The notes beneath the pieces were generated by a model. The model saw nothing but the letters and a program-made list of their open reading frames with translations, had not been told where the DNA came from and made no database searches. From NCBI GenBank assembly GCA_958295775.1, contig CATQHC010000009.1, positions 558,001-622,000 on the forward strand: DNA of 64,000 nt, given 5' to 3'. The number at the start of each line of letters is the position of its first letter. The first letter of the stretch is position 1. The translations under genes were made by a program, and so were the position numbers. This DNA is from Chloroflexota bacterium. GTDB lineage: Bacteria; Chloroflexota; UBA11872; VXOZ01. This document shows, one piece after another, positions 42,913-52,194 of this stretch.

Positions 42913-45018
42913 ATGGCAACGTCCACCGCACCAAGTTCTGCTGACATAGTCCCCTCGGACATGCTCCATGACTATCTCATCCAGCAGGCTCAATTGCTCT
43001 TCGACCATGCTGAAACAGCACGCGCGGCTGTGCGGACTCCGGAGCAATGGGAGCAACGCCGCGCACACTTGATGTCTGCCTTCGAACAGGCCATTGGACC
43101 CTTTCCAGAGAGAACCCCAGTGAATGCGCGGATTGTGGGGACGCTGGACCGTGAAAACTACACCATTCAAAAGATTGTCTTCGAGAGTCAGCCTCTCTTC
43201 TATGTATCCGCGCTTGCGTATGTGCCCAAACAGCATGCCGCGCCATTTCCAGGCATTCTCTTCCCGCCCGGCCACAGCCGCAACGGCAAGGCAGCCGAGA
43301 GCTACCAGCGAACGCCGGCGGGCTTTGCCGAAAAAGGCTATCTGGTGCTGGTCTACGACCCCCTCGGCCAGGGCGAGCGCTGGCAGTATTGGGACCCAAT
43401 TAAGCGGGATTCCGCGTTTACCGCATCCACGCGCGAGCACAGCAACGTCGGCGCGCAGTGTCTGCTGCTTGGTATCAACCTTGCGCAATACATGATCTGG
43501 GATAGTGTCCGCGCCTTGGACTATCTGCTCTCGCGGGATGACGTCGATCCGGAGCGCATCGGTTGTACCGGCGTTTCCGGCGGCGGCACAAATACGGCTT
43601 ATTACGTTCCTTTCGACGACCGTGTGACCGCGGCCATGCCGACGTGCTACATCGCGGGCTTTCCCGCGCTATTGGATTCGGTCGGCCCCCAAGATGCCGA
43701 ACAGAACCTCTTCGGTCAGCTTGCCGTAGGCCTTGACCATGAGGACTACCTGGCGCTTGTCGCGCCGCGCCCCTTGTGTGTGGGTGCAGCCACCGGAGAC
43801 TACTTTCCGCTTGCGGGAGCCCGACGCTGTGTCGAGAGCGCGAAACGGGTCTATGAAGTGCTCAATGTACCCGACAAACTCACGCTGGCCGTGGCCGAGC
43901 AAGGTCACGGGTATAACTTGCCCATGCGGCAAGCAGCGTATGAGTGGTTCAACGGCGAGTTTGACAAGAAAGAAGAAGGCAACAACGAGACCGAGATTGC
44001 GGTCGAACCCGATGAAACTCTCTGGTGCACGGAATCCGGCAATGTGCATGAACTGGGCAGTGAGACCGTCTACACGCTCAATTGCAAGCTGTTGGAGGAA
44101 ATAGACCCGGCGCTGCCCCCGGTTGGCTCTGAGAATGAGGTAGCGCTCTATCAGCAGGCCGTACGTGAACGCGTGCGCCGTGTGCTGTCTGCGTTCCCCC
44201 TCGCAGGCGACCTTGGACTCACGAGCATTGCACTTGACGCCAGCGACCACGTGCGGCGCGAACGCATCGTATTTGAATCTGAGCCCGGCATCCTGGTGCC
44301 CGGCGTGCTGCGCAGACCGGTCGGCGCAGAGGAAAACAGTGTGCTGCTCTGGATTGACGACGCGGGCAAGGACAGCGAGCGCAGCGAGGTGCTGCTCGAT
44401 GCGCTGGCAGTGCGCGGTGTGGCATCGCTGACGGTCGATCCACGGGGCATGGGTGAAACGGGATACCCCGCGGCAGACAATCCTCAAACGAGCGACAACG
44501 GGCACACCAGCCACAAAGTGGCCTACCTGGGCTTCTTGCAGGCGCGACCGCTACTGGGAATGCGCGTGCAGGACGTGTTGCGCGGGCTTGACGCGCTCGC
44601 GTCGCATCCGGCCACGGCCGCAAAACACATCGTCCTCGGAGGACGGGGCGGCGGCGCCTTGCTGGCGCTGTTTGCTGCCGCCTTGGACCAGCGCGCGGAA
44701 GGAGTGATCGCCCACGAGTGCCTCGGATCCTACCGCTGGCTGGTTGAGAACGAATTCTATGCATACGATGCGTCGTGGTTCCTGTTTGGGGCACTGCGTG
44801 AATTCGACATCTGCGACGTGGCGGCACTGATCGCGCCGCGCAAATTGGTGGTCTGGACACCCCACAACCACCGGCGCGAGCCGGTTGGCATGGCAACTTT
44901 CTTGCCTTCGTTTGAGCGTGCGACCGCCGCCTATCGCGCCTATGCGTCGCCGCAGGCATTGCAGTACCGCCAGGATATCTTGACTTCCGAAAGACTAGCG
45001 CGCGAACTGGCAGTGTAG
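42913..45018 (+). CDS. Tandem alpha/beta-hydrolase (acetylxylan-esterase-like), second domain degenerate
   Basis: 701 residues, no signal peptide. The first domain (about 90-345) is like acetylxylan/glucuronoyl esterases, with FPPGHSRNGK, VYDPLGQGERWQYW, nucleophile elbow GVSGG (S222) and a probable catalytic His in EQGHGYNLP. The second (about 430-680) repeats the fold (VDPRGMGETGYP, VAYLGFLQARPLLGMRVQDV), but its elbow reads GGRGG, with Arg578 where Ser is expected and no alternative Ser in the elbow. One active site is therefore expected. The substrate is probably an acylated carbohydrate, inferred from family resemblance. A TTGACA/TATACT promoter precedes the gene. Confidence 0.8.
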   Translation: MATSTAPSSADIVPSDMLHDYLIQQAQLLFDHAETARAAVRTPEQWEQRRAHLMSAFEQAIGPFPERTPVNARIVGTLDRENYTIQKIVFESQPLFYVSALAYVPKQHAAPFPGILFPPGHSRNGKAAESYQRTPAGFAEKGYLVLVYDPLGQGERWQYWDPIKRDSAFTASTREHSNVGAQCLLLGINLAQYMIWDSVRALDYLLSRDDVDPERIGCTGVSGGGTNTAYYVPFDDRVTAAMPTCYIAGFPALLDSVGPQDAEQNLFGQLAVGLDHEDYLALVAPRPLCVGAATGDYFPLAGARRCVESAKRVYEVLNVPDKLTLAVAEQGHGYNLPMRQAAYEWFNGEFDKKEEGNNETEIAVEPDETLWCTESGNVHELGSETVYTLNCKLLEEIDPALPPVGSENEVALYQQAVRERVRRVLSAFPLAGDLGLTSIALDASDHVRRERIVFESEPGILVPGVLRRPVGAEENSVLLWIDDAGKDSERSEVLLDALAVRGVASLTVDPRGMGETGYPAADNPQTSDNGHTSHKVAYLGFLQARPLLGMRVQDVLRGLDALASHPATAAKHIVLGGRGGGALLALFAAALDQRAEGVIAHECLGSYRWLVENEFYAYDASWFLFGALREFDICDVAALIAPRKLVVWTPHNHRREPVGMATFLPSFERATAAYRAYASPQALQYRQDILTSERLARELAV

Positions 45019-45128
45019 CGCTTGCGCGTGAGTCATCTCACTACCATGAGGCGAGGCCGCACTCCCGTCTTCCGTTTCCGCAAGGACGACGACTATCATC
45101 CCACCTTGCGCGAAAGCAGCGTTTAGTC

Positions 45129-45914
45129 GTGCAAATTTCGCCCTACGCGGTCGCGGTGGCCGCGGCAGAGGATACCGGAGCGTACCTGCGGGAAAACCTT
45201 GCCAATTCTGCCATTGTGGCAAGGAAGGGCCGGGGCGACTTCGTAACCGGCCTCGACCTCGCGGCAAACGACCGCATCCAAGCGCACATCCGTGCCGCTT
45301 TTCCCGACCATCGCTTCCTTACCGAAGAGACGGCGAACGAGCCGCTCACTGACGCCCCGACGTGGATCATCGATCCCATCGACGGCACGCTCAACATTGC
45401 AAACCGCTTCCCGCTCTTCACGGTGAGCATTGCGCTGGTGGAGCACAAACGTCCGGTCGTGGGCGTGGTCTACGATCCTCTATTGGGGGACCTCTTTGCG
45501 GCGGAGGCTGGCAAGGGTGCTCTGTGGAACACCGAGCCCATTGCCGTGCGCGGCGACGTTGCCTGGCACGACGCGCTGCTGGGGTTTGACCTGGGGCACA
45601 ATGAACAGGCCGCCCGGGACAGTCTGGCGCTCGCCGTTGCGGTGCGGCCTCAGGTTGCGGGGCTGCGTCTGATTGGATCGGCAGCCCTCGCGTTATGTTA
45701 TGTCGCCGCCGGCCGCCTGAGCGGGTTCTTTCATCACCGGCTCGAGCCCTGGGATATGGCTGCCGCGCTTCTGATCGTGCGCGAAGCCGGAGGCCACGTC
45801 GCCACGTTCGACGGCGACCCGGTGATGGGACCGCAGATTGGTTCCGTGGTCGCGGGAAGCCCCGCAATTGTGGCAAGGATCGGGAAGCTGGAGCAGAATC
45901 GGTGCAAGGCCTAG
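45129..45914 (+). CDS. Inositol monophosphatase family protein
   Basis: 261 residues. Metal-dependent sugar-phosphate phosphatase fold with FLTEET (E66/E67), WIIDPIDGTLNI (D82, D85) and the C-terminal LEPWDMAAALLIVREAGG, all metal-binding positions intact. Substrates in the family include inositol 1-phosphate, histidinol phosphate, fructose bisphosphate and PAP; which applies here cannot be read from the sequence. It starts at GTG 45129 with no good SD. It is followed 82 bases later by uppP. Confidence 0.9.
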   Translation: MQISPYAVAVAAAEDTGAYLRENLANSAIVARKGRGDFVTGLDLAANDRIQAHIRAAFPDHRFLTEETANEPLTDAPTWIIDPIDGTLNIANRFPLFTVSIALVEHKRPVVGVVYDPLLGDLFAAEAGKGALWNTEPIAVRGDVAWHDALLGFDLGHNEQAARDSLALAVAVRPQVAGLRLIGSAALALCYVAAGRLSGFFHHRLEPWDMAAALLIVREAGGHVATFDGDPVMGPQIGSVVAGSPAIVARIGKLEQNRCKA

Positions 45915-45996
45915 GCGCTGTGATCGGTTCTCGTGTCCCGCAGCATTCGCCGAAGCAACACCACAGTCGGCTAGTAAAGACAATGACGAGTAATTG

Positions 45997-46869
45997 ATGC
46001 CACAGAATCTCATACCCATTACCGCGCTAGGGCCAGCCTGGTGGGACGGCGACGTCACCGCCGCCGCGATTCTGGGAGTTGTACAGGGGATCACTGAATT
46101 CCTGCCGATTTCCAGTTCCGGCCACCTCGCCATTCTGCCGTGGGCGTTCCAATGGTCGTCGCCGGTTCTGAACAGCCTGCCGTTTGCGGTAGCGCTGCAC
46201 GTCGGCACGCTCCTCGCCGTGTTGCTCGTGTTCTGGCGGGACGTCCTGTCGCTGGCCGGAGCCTTTTTCGATTCAATTCGCGAACGGGACCTGCAAGCCG
46301 ACTCCCAGCGGCGCCTCGCCTGGCTGCTCGTGCTCGCCACACTCCCGGGAGTGGCCGCCGGCCTCCTGCTCGAAAACGCTGCCGCTACTGTCTTCCGCGC
46401 TCCCTGGATCATCGCCGCGACCCTTGCCGGACTCGGCATCATCCTCTTGCTTGTGGACGTGCGGCATACCGGCGAGCGCGCGTGCGCCAGCCTGGGGTGG
46501 CAGGAAGCGTTGCTCATCGGTTTCGCCCAAGCCCTGGCGATCGTACCTGGGGTCTCGCGCTCCGGCAGCACCATTACTATGGGCATGTTGCTCGGTTTGA
46601 GCCGGGTGCAGGCCGCTCGCTTCTCATTCTTGCTCATGGCGCCAATCATCTTTGGCGCCGGCGTGTGGGAGGCCCGTCATCTCGACCGCACGGCGTTGAG
46701 TGGAAACGGCGGCGCAGTCTTCCTCGTAGGGTTCGTCTGCGCCCTCGCGGTAGGCTACCTCTGTATTCGCGTTTTCCTACGCTACTTGCAGCGTGGCCAC
46801 CTCTGGCCGCTGGCGCTTTATCGCATTGGTCTGGCGGCAGTGATAGTCGTGTTGCTCGCCACACGCTAG
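45997..46869 (+). CDS. uppP: Undecaprenyl-diphosphatase
   Basis: Integral membrane BacA/UppP enzyme that dephosphorylates undecaprenyl diphosphate, recycling the lipid carrier for peptidoglycan and other wall polymers; overexpression is linked to bacitracin resistance in other bacteria. It has the two signatures: GITEFLPISSSGHL near residue 35 and PGVSRSGSTI near 185. About eight hydrophobic segments span the 290 residues. ATG 45997 is chosen over the TTG directly before it. Confidence 0.95.
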   Translation: MPQNLIPITALGPAWWDGDVTAAAILGVVQGITEFLPISSSGHLAILPWAFQWSSPVLNSLPFAVALHVGTLLAVLLVFWRDVLSLAGAFFDSIRERDLQADSQRRLAWLLVLATLPGVAAGLLLENAAATVFRAPWIIAATLAGLGIILLLVDVRHTGERACASLGWQEALLIGFAQALAIVPGVSRSGSTITMGMLLGLSRVQAARFSFLLMAPIIFGAGVWEARHLDRTALSGNGGAVFLVGFVCALAVGYLCIRVFLRYLQRGHLWPLALYRIGLAAVIVVLLATR

Positions 46870-47139
46870 CATTTACGCGGGCACAGTGTTTCGTTATACT
46901 GGGTGTCTATCCCCCAGCGCGAGCAGGACGTTCTAAGATTCAGCCAAGCGGGAACGGGCAGGCATCGCCTTTCGCGGGCGGACTCTTGAGGTCAACTCGC
47001 AAGATGCGATTGGGATTGGCTTTGTAAGACAACGCAGCAATTGCAAGCAGACTAACTCCTCTCGTCGCACCCATTGATTGCGCGCGCGCTTGGAAACTAA
47101 TCATATTTTAGACTTGCAGATAGAGTGTGGAGAATGAGG

Positions 47140-48168
47140 ATGCGCGTTGGCATTTTGAACGTTACCGGCTATGCCGGACTGGAACTCGTCCGGCTGCTGG
47201 CCTGGCATCCGGAACTGCAGCTCGCGGCCGTCACGGGCCGCAGTCAAGCCGGCAAGACCCTGGCAGAGGTTTTTCCGTTCAGCGGCCTCTTTCCCAAGAG
47301 CGACCTCGGGGCGATGATGATTACGGAAGAGATAACCACCAAGGTGGACGTCGTCTTTTCCGGGCTGCCGCACAAGGCCTCGGCGGAAGCCCTGCTGCCT
47401 TTCATACAAGACGGCATACCCGTCGTAGACATTGCCGCGGACTTTCGCCTGCATGACACCGATACCTACAAGGAATGGTACCAGGAGCACCCGTGTCCCG
47501 AGTATCTGGAAAGCGCCGTCTACGGCCTCACCGAGCTCCACCGTGAGGAGGTCCAGAAAGCCAAGATCGTGGCAAATCCCGGTTGCTATCCCACCGGCGC
47601 CATACTTGGACTTGCCCCGGCCCTGGCGGCAGGGCTAGTCCCACCTGCAGTGATCGTGGACGCAAAGTCCGGCATATCGGGGGGCGGGCGCAGTCTCACG
47701 CTCACGAACCACTATTCGGAAGTCAACGAGAGTGTGGAAGCGTACGCGCTGCAGGGCCATCGGCACATGCCCGAAATCGTCCAGGAACTCAGCGAAGTGG
47801 CGGCTGCCAACGTGCAGGTGACTTTCATCCCGCACCTCATACCCATGACGCGCGGCATCTTGACCACGTGCTACGCCGCGCTCTCCAGACCCACTAACCA
47901 GCAGGAAGTGGCTGAACTCTACCAGTCCCGCTACGCCGACGAGCCGTTTGTAGAGGCGCTCACCGTCTCGCCCAAGACCAAGTGGACGTACGGCAGCAAC
48001 CATTGCCTCATTCATCCGGTTGTGCATGAACGCACGGGGCACCTCATAGTCACCACCGCCATCGATAACCTCGTCAAAGGCGCTTCCGGCCAGGCGCTGC
48101 AGAATGCCAACGCTATGCTCGGCCTGCCCGAAACCATGGGACTGGAAGCCAAGCCGCTCTATCCATAG
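47140..48168 (+). CDS. argC: N-acetyl-gamma-glutamyl-phosphate reductase
   Basis: The NADPH-dependent third step of arginine biosynthesis. Start ATG 47140 has GGAG 7 bases upstream and begins the Rossmann fold directly (VGILNVTGYAGLELVRLL), so the track's GTG 47125 is rejected. The catalytic cysteine lies in ANPGCYPTGAI (C149), with KSGISGGGRSLTLTNHY and YALQGHRHMPEI following. 342 residues, normal. argJ is 4 kb downstream on the same strand, separated by unrelated genes; argB and argD are absent from the window. Confidence 0.96.
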   Translation: MRVGILNVTGYAGLELVRLLAWHPELQLAAVTGRSQAGKTLAEVFPFSGLFPKSDLGAMMITEEITTKVDVVFSGLPHKASAEALLPFIQDGIPVVDIAADFRLHDTDTYKEWYQEHPCPEYLESAVYGLTELHREEVQKAKIVANPGCYPTGAILGLAPALAAGLVPPAVIVDAKSGISGGGRSLTLTNHYSEVNESVEAYALQGHRHMPEIVQELSEVAAANVQVTFIPHLIPMTRGILTTCYAALSRPTNQQEVAELYQSRYADEPFVEALTVSPKTKWTYGSNHCLIHPVVHERTGHLIVTTAIDNLVKGASGQALQNANAMLGLPETMGLEAKPLYP

Positions 48169-48277
48169 TGCGGGCCAACATCGCTTCTTCCGAGAATAAC
48201 TCTTGCTCGACTTAGCTAATCGCATCCAGGCTGCTGGACAAGAGTGACTCGACCGTGAGGTCACACGCCAGTTGAAA

Positions 48278-48305
48278 GTAGGGGCACGACATGTCGTGCC
48301 CCTAC
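48278..48305. repeat. 28-bp perfect palindrome (family B, copy 2)
   Basis: The left arm GTAGGGGCACGACA and its exact reverse complement. It differs from the 13307 copy by one base on each arm, a change that keeps pairing. It lies in the gene-free gap 48169-48566. Confidence 0.8.
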
Positions 48306-48413
48306 ATCTGTTCTGTCTAAGTCTTCAGTGCGTCTGCTGCCGACGGCACAGGCACGACGAGGATCCGAATTTTCCTTCATGCGAGCTCTAGGCCATCTAA
48401 ATAGAAGAGCAGG

Positions 48414-48450
48414 AGCCGTCCGTACTTCGACAAGCTCAGCACGAACGGCT
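48414..48450. repeat. Family A palindromic repeat
   Basis: AGCCGTCCGTAC and GCACGAACGGCT flank the core TTCGACAAGCTCA; arms pair with two mismatches. Confidence 0.7.
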
Positions 48451-48566
48451 CTTGGGCCTGTCACTCACTCGTCTCGTTAACGTCGCTAAGTCGCTGTGCA
48501 GTCACGGCTCAAGCATTTTGGCCAATCTGGCAAGTTCCGCGAGCGGCAATCATACTGCCTAAGCAA

Positions 48567-51047
48567 CTAGAGCCCGCGCACTGCCTGCTCCAGCGTCTCC
48601 GTGGCTTTCATGTAGTCGGTGCCGGGAGCAAAGACCAACGGCGCACCGAATTGCACTTCCACCTTGCCGCGAGCTGGAAACGTTCCGCCCTCAAACACAC
48701 CCGGTTTCGTGAGCCGGACTCGAATCGGCACCACAGGGGTCCTCGACTCCATTGCAACGAAGCCGGTGCCGGGTTTGAACTCCTTAATCTCCCCATCGGT
48801 CCGGTCTCCCTCCGGGAAAATGAGCACCGACCACTCGGAATCCAGCAGATTCCCCAGATTCTCCAAGCTGCGGCGCACCGGGCCCTGGCGCGCAAAGGGA
48901 AAAGTGTGGCCCAGTAGCGGACTCATGAACCACCACGCAAACGACGAGTGGTAGTTATCGGCAGCCGCCGCGATTGCGAGCCGCCTGCGAACGGACGTTG
49001 GGAGACTCTTCAGAATCATGCCGGCATCCAACCTTAGATTGTGGTTCGCGGCATAGAGCACCGGCCCCGCTAGACCGTCCAGGTTTTCTTTCCCCGCAAC
49101 CTGCACCTGATAGAGCATGCCTACGCCGGGTTTGACGACGAGATAGTGCAGCACCGCGCGCGCAGCCCCGCACCACGCCGATCGGCTCCAGATGGGAAAC
49201 CGCTCGTCCTCGCTTGCGCTGCCCTGTGCCAGTAGTGTCTCAAGGTCTCCGACCGTCGTCTCAGGATGCACCTGGGATTCGTCGATGTAGACCCCCAGTT
49301 CCTGTTCAATTGCCGAGAGCAGCTCGACCCGCCCCAACGAATCCAGGCCGATATCGGCGCTCAGGCTGCTGCCGGCATGAACGTCCGCTGTGGAGACTTC
49401 ACAGGTGCGCACAATTAGCTCTTCTAAGGGCGTCTGCTCGTCCTTGAGTTCCTCCGCCGCAGGAGCGGCGTCAACTTCCGACTTGCCCTGCGCATCCGCG
49501 ATGAGCCGCTCCAGCACCAGATTCTTCTTCACCTTCAGGGTATGGGTGCGGGGGAATTCTTCCTCCGGCCAGAGGCTGAAACCTCTAATCTGCTGATGGG
49601 CGGCAAGCTGCGGGTTCACCTCAGCGACAATGCCGCTGCCATCGGAACCATCGTTTGTAAGCAAGACCGCGTGTACGTCCTCACCGCCGCTGGGGCTTGG
49701 CATGCCCACAACGACCGCATCTTCCACTGCCGGGTGGTTCTGGAGTAGTGGTTCGATATCTTCGGGGTAGACGTTTTGGCCGTTGGCAAGCACAATCAGG
49801 TCTTTCTTGCGGCCCTTGAAGTAGAGGAACCCATCCTCATCGATGTAGCCCAAGTCACCGGTCTTGTACCACTCGTCCTGGAAGGATGACTGCGTAATCT
49901 CCGGCGCCTTCCAATAGCCGGGCGTCACATTCGGCCCTCGGGTCAGTATTTCGCCGTCCGGCTCGATCTTGACCTCCTGGCCCGGCAGCACCTTGCCCAA
50001 GGCGTCCAGCTTCTTGTAGCGGAAACTGTTGCAGGCAACGATCGGCGCCGCTTCCGTCGTCCCGTATCCCTGGAGCACTAAGACGCCGAGCGCCTCCCAC
50101 TTCTCGGCGAGAGGAGGGTCTAAGCGCGCGCCGCCGCACATGACAAACTGCAGTTTGCCCCCAAAGCGACGATGCACTTTGCCGAAGAGCTTGCGGCGCA
50201 CCCATACCGGCAGGCGCGGCGCAATGCCGAGTATTTTCGCGAGTTGCTCTTTCTTGCCGGTGCGTTCCGCCTCCCGCTCGATGGCGTTCATGAAGAGTTC
50301 CAACGCCTGCGGCACGAGCACAATGCTGGTGATACCGTTCTCTTGCATTGTGCGCACCAAAATGCTTGGCTGACGGCTGGCGGGATACACAACCCGGCCG
50401 CCGCCAAGAAGCACTGCATAGAGGCCCACGGTTTGCTCCAACATGTGGCTCAGCGGCAGGAGGGATAACAAGCGCCAGTGTGGTTGCGGGACGACCTCCC
50501 GGCAGCCGGCAACCACGTTAGCGATGATGTTCCCGTGGGTAAGAATCACTCCTTTGGGCGCGCCGGTGGTACCGGAGGTGAACATGATCTCGGCAATGTC
50601 ATCTGCCGCCACGTCAACTCGCGGCGGCGCGGCAGCGCTGGCATGCAGCAGGTCTTCTATATCTTCAAGTTTCAGGTGCGGCAGGGCCTCCACCTCGGCG
50701 TTCGGCGGCGTGAATTGGGAGACGAACGCAAACTTTGGCTCCGTCTGACCCAGTACCCCGGCAACGAACTCCGGCGCGCTCCGTATGTCAAATGGGACCG
50801 CGATAGCCCCTAAACGGAGGCAGCCAAAAAGGGCAACTACCCACTCCGGCCGGTTCGGCGCCCAAATAACGACTCTGTCACCTTTTTCGATGCCCTGGTC
50901 CCGGAGATATGCGGCCACGTGGCCGGAGGCCTCCCAAAGCTCGCGATACGGCCAAGCACGTACACGAATGCCCGGCTTGATGAGCAGGGCAGGCGAATCA
51001 CCGAAACGGTTGGCCGCAGTCTCCAGGAGGTCGTTAAGCGTCTGCAT
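48567..51047 (-). CDS. Acyl-CoA/acyl-ACP synthetase - acyl carrier protein - PlsC acyltransferase fusion
   Basis: 826 residues. The N-terminal adenylation (ANL) domain (about 1-520) has MFTSGTTGAPKGVILTHGN, GYGTTEAAP, YKTGDLGYID and a C-terminal catalytic Lys region THTLKVKK. An acyl-carrier domain (about 540-615) has the phosphopantetheine site LDSLGRVELL (S570). A 1-acylglycerol-phosphate acyltransferase domain (about 640-826) has NHNLRLD (H669, D674) and FPEGDRTDGEI. AAGGAG sits 7 bases before ATG 51047. The design suggests fatty-acid activation, loading on a built-in carrier and transfer to a lipid acceptor. E. coli Aas joins related activities in the opposite order without this carrier. 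The acceptor is not known. Confidence 0.88.
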   Translation of the reverse strand: MQTLNDLLETAANRFGDSPALLIKPGIRVRAWPYRELWEASGHVAAYLRDQGIEKGDRVVIWAPNRPEWVVALFGCLRLGAIAVPFDIRSAPEFVAGVLGQTEPKFAFVSQFTPPNAEVEALPHLKLEDIEDLLHASAAAPPRVDVAADDIAEIMFTSGTTGAPKGVILTHGNIIANVVAGCREVVPQPHWRLLSLLPLSHMLEQTVGLYAVLLGGGRVVYPASRQPSILVRTMQENGITSIVLVPQALELFMNAIEREAERTGKKEQLAKILGIAPRLPVWVRRKLFGKVHRRFGGKLQFVMCGGARLDPPLAEKWEALGVLVLQGYGTTEAAPIVACNSFRYKKLDALGKVLPGQEVKIEPDGEILTRGPNVTPGYWKAPEITQSSFQDEWYKTGDLGYIDEDGFLYFKGRKKDLIVLANGQNVYPEDIEPLLQNHPAVEDAVVVGMPSPSGGEDVHAVLLTNDGSDGSGIVAEVNPQLAAHQQIRGFSLWPEEEFPRTHTLKVKKNLVLERLIADAQGKSEVDAAPAAEELKDEQTPLEELIVRTCEVSTADVHAGSSLSADIGLDSLGRVELLSAIEQELGVYIDESQVHPETTVGDLETLLAQGSASEDERFPIWSRSAWCGAARAVLHYLVVKPGVGMLYQVQVAGKENLDGLAGPVLYAANHNLRLDAGMILKSLPTSVRRRLAIAAAADNYHSSFAWWFMSPLLGHTFPFARQGPVRRSLENLGNLLDSEWSVLIFPEGDRTDGEIKEFKPGTGFVAMESRTPVVPIRVRLTKPGVFEGGTFPARGKVEVQFGAPLVFAPGTDYMKATETLEQAVRGL

Positions 51048-51216
51048 ACGCCGCTCCTTGCGTCTTTGTTGGGGGAAAGACTACGAGTATTATACGCGCC
51101 GCTCGGAATTCTGAAAACCGGTCGCATTATGGTACCGTAAAGAAGAGAGCAACAAAGCGCGAGAAAGACGGGCCCCTATTGACCCGCGCGCAGCCCGCTG
51201 GCTTACCACTTCGCCC

Positions 51217-51951
51217 ATGGATCGCAAATTCTCGGTGCCGGAAATCCCATTGTTAGGTCCCATTAGGATCGCGCCCAATGTTCATCAGGTGCGTGCGCTC
51301 ATAGCGCGTGTTACGGTGCTCACCGCGCGAGACGGTGTTGTGTTGATAGATGCGGGTAGCCGGGGCAGTCTTCCCGCCATCAAAGCGGGCTTGAGCTTGC
51401 TCGGCGTATCCTTGGAGCAGGTGCGGCTCATTGCGTTGACGCACTCCCACCCCGATCATGCCGGTGGGCTGGCGGAACTAGCGGAAGCGACACCTGCCCA
51501 GGTGGCGATACATCACACTGAGGCGGACATTGTCAGTGGCGACAAGCCCGCGCCGAGCTTTCTGCGCCGCGAAAGGCTGCCGCAAGTACCTTCTGCAGTC
51601 TCCTTCATCAATAGCCCCCCGGTAGAAGTAAGCCATCCACTGAAAGACGGCGACTATCTGCCCGAAATTGACGGGGTCCGCGCCATCCACACTCCCGGCC
51701 ACACGCCGGGGAGCACCTGTTACTACGTGGAATCCGCGAAGGCCATCGTTGTTGGCGACGCCCTTCAGTATCGGTTTCGCAAGCTGCAGCAATCCTCGTG
51801 GTTCTTTACACGAGACCCCGAGCAGGCGCGCCAGTCCCTAGCCAAGCTGCTCGACGTCGACTTTACGACCATCTGCTTCAGCCACTTTCCGCCAATCAAA
51901 GAAAACGGGCGTGAACTGCTCGCAGAGTTCCTGCAGAACTGGCAGACGTAA
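51217..51951 (+). CDS. Metallo-beta-lactamase-fold hydrolase
   Basis: 244 residues. The zinc-binding signature THSHPDHAGG (H76, H78, D80, H81) is followed by HTPGHTPGSTCYY and VVGDALQ, giving a complete two-metal site with a late His (SHFPP). The family ranges from glyoxalase II to quorum-lactone and RNA hydrolases; no subgroup can be picked here. It starts at ATG 51217, divergent from the acyl synthetase fusion with 169 bases between. Confidence 0.88.
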   Translation: MDRKFSVPEIPLLGPIRIAPNVHQVRALIARVTVLTARDGVVLIDAGSRGSLPAIKAGLSLLGVSLEQVRLIALTHSHPDHAGGLAELAEATPAQVAIHHTEADIVSGDKPAPSFLRRERLPQVPSAVSFINSPPVEVSHPLKDGDYLPEIDGVRAIHTPGHTPGSTCYYVESAKAIVVGDALQYRFRKLQQSSWFFTRDPEQARQSLAKLLDVDFTTICFSHFPPIKENGRELLAEFLQNWQT

Positions 51952-52194
51952 GCCCGCACTCCGCCGTGTTCGCTTGGCGAATCCCCAATGCGCCGCATAG
52001 GCCGCGCACCGTCCAACCGTCTCGTGTATCATCATTAGGAATCTACGTGCATGACTCATGTGCGTACGCCGCACCGGTCGTTGAGTGTAGCGCTACGGAT
52101 TGCAGAGAATTTGACTGTTTAGGCAAGAGATTGCGCCAAATTCAAACGCGGCCATTTCGGCGCGCAATTACACGTCAAGTAAGGAAAGAGTTTC

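Noticed and set aside
42044-42934. 296-residue minus-strand ORF
   Set aside because: Antisense of the VC0807-like membrane protein; its own sequence is charged and featureless.
43669-44514. 281-residue minus-strand ORF
   Set aside because: Shadow of the tandem hydrolase gene.
46140-47027. 295-residue plus-strand ORF overlapping uppP
   Set aside because: Arg/Pro/Ala-rich alternate frame of uppP; the uppP frame carries both signature motifs.
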